A stretch of 64,000 nucleotides of DNA, taken from assembly GCF_028858725.1 (NCBI RefSeq), contig NC_084767.1, forward strand, positions 19,111,895 to 19,175,894. Direction: 5' to 3'. Positions 62,541 to 64,000 of this stretch are shown in pieces. The notes beneath the pieces were generated by a model. The model saw nothing but the letters and a program-made list of their open reading frames with translations. It was not told the DNA's origin and made no database searches. The stretch comes from Colius striatus (lineage: Eukaryota; Chordata; Aves; Coliiformes; Coliidae). The stretch's first letter is position 1. Each line of letters opens with the position of its first letter. The translations under genes and the position numbers were made by a program.

Positions 62541-64000
62541 CTGTCTGTTGTGTTCCTCTCCTGCCCTGTGGCCTCTGCCAATTCCAGCCCCCAGCGAACT
62601 TGGCCTGACCTCTCCCGTGGAGCAAACTTGTTCTGTATTGCCTTGAGATTACCGTTAATTTTATTTCATATTTCACCTTTGGTCCCCTCTGACTCCGAGT
62701 GTCCTTAAAGAGCTCCTCTGTAAATTTGGAGTTGTTCTTCCCTGCCTCCTGAAGGAAAGGATATGTTTTGTCTTTTGTCTGGATCCTTAGCCTCAAGGAA
62801 GGAATTCGGGATTGGTTGGACCCCACTGTGTGACCCAGTTCCTGCAGGCACCAGTTTCTGACATGGAGACTTCCTTACTTAGAGGAGAAATCCCTCAAAA
62901 CATCTCACAGCTCTTTCCCGTTTTAACTTGTAAGAAACCACTGTATCGTGACTGCTTTGGTAGCATTTTTCAGACAGGGTAGGCTCATTCTTTAGAGTGC
63001 AACATGCATCTTCCCACTGGGATAGAATATTCTCATAATTACAGCTGGAGGTCTCTTGTTTTTTTCACATACTAGAAATGTAAAAGCTTAAGTAAAACTT
63101 AGACTCTTTTTTCCTGTTCTGTGCAAAACAGATGTGTTCACTTATGAAGAGAAGTCTGTTGTTCTTGGAAATGGTAGGTACAGATAACTAGGTCTCTTTG
63201 CTAATTGCCTTTCCCATCAGAATTCTGCTGTTGGCGTTGACCCTGACAAATGTCTTAACAAATGTGTTTTATGAGGGGACCTAGCTTTGTGTCCCATCGC
63301 TGTGAGCCTGTGGAGACAGGTGACAAAATGTGCTGAAGGACACTGTTTCGTTGCTCTTCAGAGGCTCCATACCTGACCGATATGCACAATCCTGATTTCC
63401 TTAAAGAGAAATGTGTAAAGCTGTTGTTTCACCAGACCCTGCGAACTCACTGACAGACACATAGCAGACATCGCTGTTGCTGTAGAGCGAAACTCTGCCT
63501 GGTGCTGCAGAGATTAGGGAGGCAGGCAGTGCCCCAGGGAATTTATACCGATGAACGCAAACAGATAATGGAGGCCCAGTGAAACAACTGGTGTAACTGG
63601 AGTGCAGAATCAGAAACTCACACCTAAATATACCTACTTTTGTGTAGCTGTTTAGAAATTGCTTTTTTTTTCCCCCCTTGCCCTCTGCTAGAACCCTGCT
63701 TTTCACATTGTTGTGCTGAACTGTCTCCTGGTGCTTGCATTGCTCCAAAAAAAGCCCTGCAAGCTCTGAGACTAAAGATGCAGAGTTGGTGTTTAGGTGA
63801 AGAGGAGATGAGAGGGTGCGAGAATCTCTAGCATCAAATGCGTCATTTTTTTTCCATACATTGAAACTCCTTGTGTATCTGAATGTACAATGAACGAACA
63901 TACCAAGCGTCAAGGAAGACAATCTTATAGTGAACTGATAACTGTAAGGGCTGGATCTGAATGCAGGATCCAGTAAGTAGAGGTAGCCTGTAGAAATCTA
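62127..64000 (+). other. NDFIP1 intron 1 (partial)
   Basis: Begins GC-rich, then becomes ordinary AT-rich intron. The expected next exon (LQNEEE-like) is absent. A small exon-like segment at 63132-63173 has good splice signals but no known protein match. A 173-codon minus-strand frame at 63922-63401 has no recognisable domain. Confidence 0.65.

Noticed and set aside
61578-62826. 316- and 353-codon minus-strand frames opposite NDFIP1 exon 1
   Set aside because: Overlapping each other in different frames, rich in Pro/Arg/Gly/Ala, no domain; expected from CpG-island composition.

Overview
The window looks like a gene-dense stretch of a bird (sauropsid) chromosome. It holds split genes with consensus GT/AG introns, five CpG-island promoters and moderately sized introns. 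The conceptual proteins are close to human ZCCHC10, HSPA4, RNF14, GNPDA1 and NDFIP1 but differ at scattered positions. The assignment to birds rests on gene compactness and gene set. The sequence alone does not fix the species. No prokaryotic, viral, CRISPR, rRNA or tRNA feature was recognised, and no intact transposon was seen.

Layout, left to right. (1) 1-8315, minus strand: ZCCHC10, a CCHC zinc-knuckle protein. Three coding exons are present and the Ser-rich last exon lies beyond the left edge. (2) About 8.6-22.2 kb: an intergenic block between the divergent ZCCHC10 and HSPA4 promoters. No convincing gene is present, but there are two enhancer-like patches. (3) 22573-39701, plus strand: HSPA4 (Hsp110/APG-2 chaperone co-factor), complete in 19 coding exons giving 841 residues. 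Its promoter carries a TCTCGCGAGA element and a heat-shock-element core. (4) 42861-47960, plus strand: RNF14, an RWD plus RING-between-RING E3 ligase, seven coding exons giving 469 residues, behind a very GC-rich island. (5) 52055-55603, minus strand: GNPDA1, glucosamine-6-phosphate deaminase 1, six coding exons giving 288 residues, convergent with RNF14. (6) 62082 onward, plus strand: the first coding exon of NDFIP1. The rest lies past the right edge.

From general knowledge of the human map, ZCCHC10-HSPA4 and RNF14-GNPDA1-NDFIP1 are two separate 5q31 blocks. Here they abut within about 3 kb, so the HSPA4|RNF14 junction is a rearrangement boundary relative to human. A 17-base G run directly follows a poly(A) signal at this junction. 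The genes share no single pathway: protein folding, ubiquitination (RNF14 as ligase, NDFIP1 as Nedd4-family adaptor) and amino-sugar metabolism. The most useful observations are this junction, the shortened RNF14 tail and the promoter motifs. I found no evidence for a new biological system.
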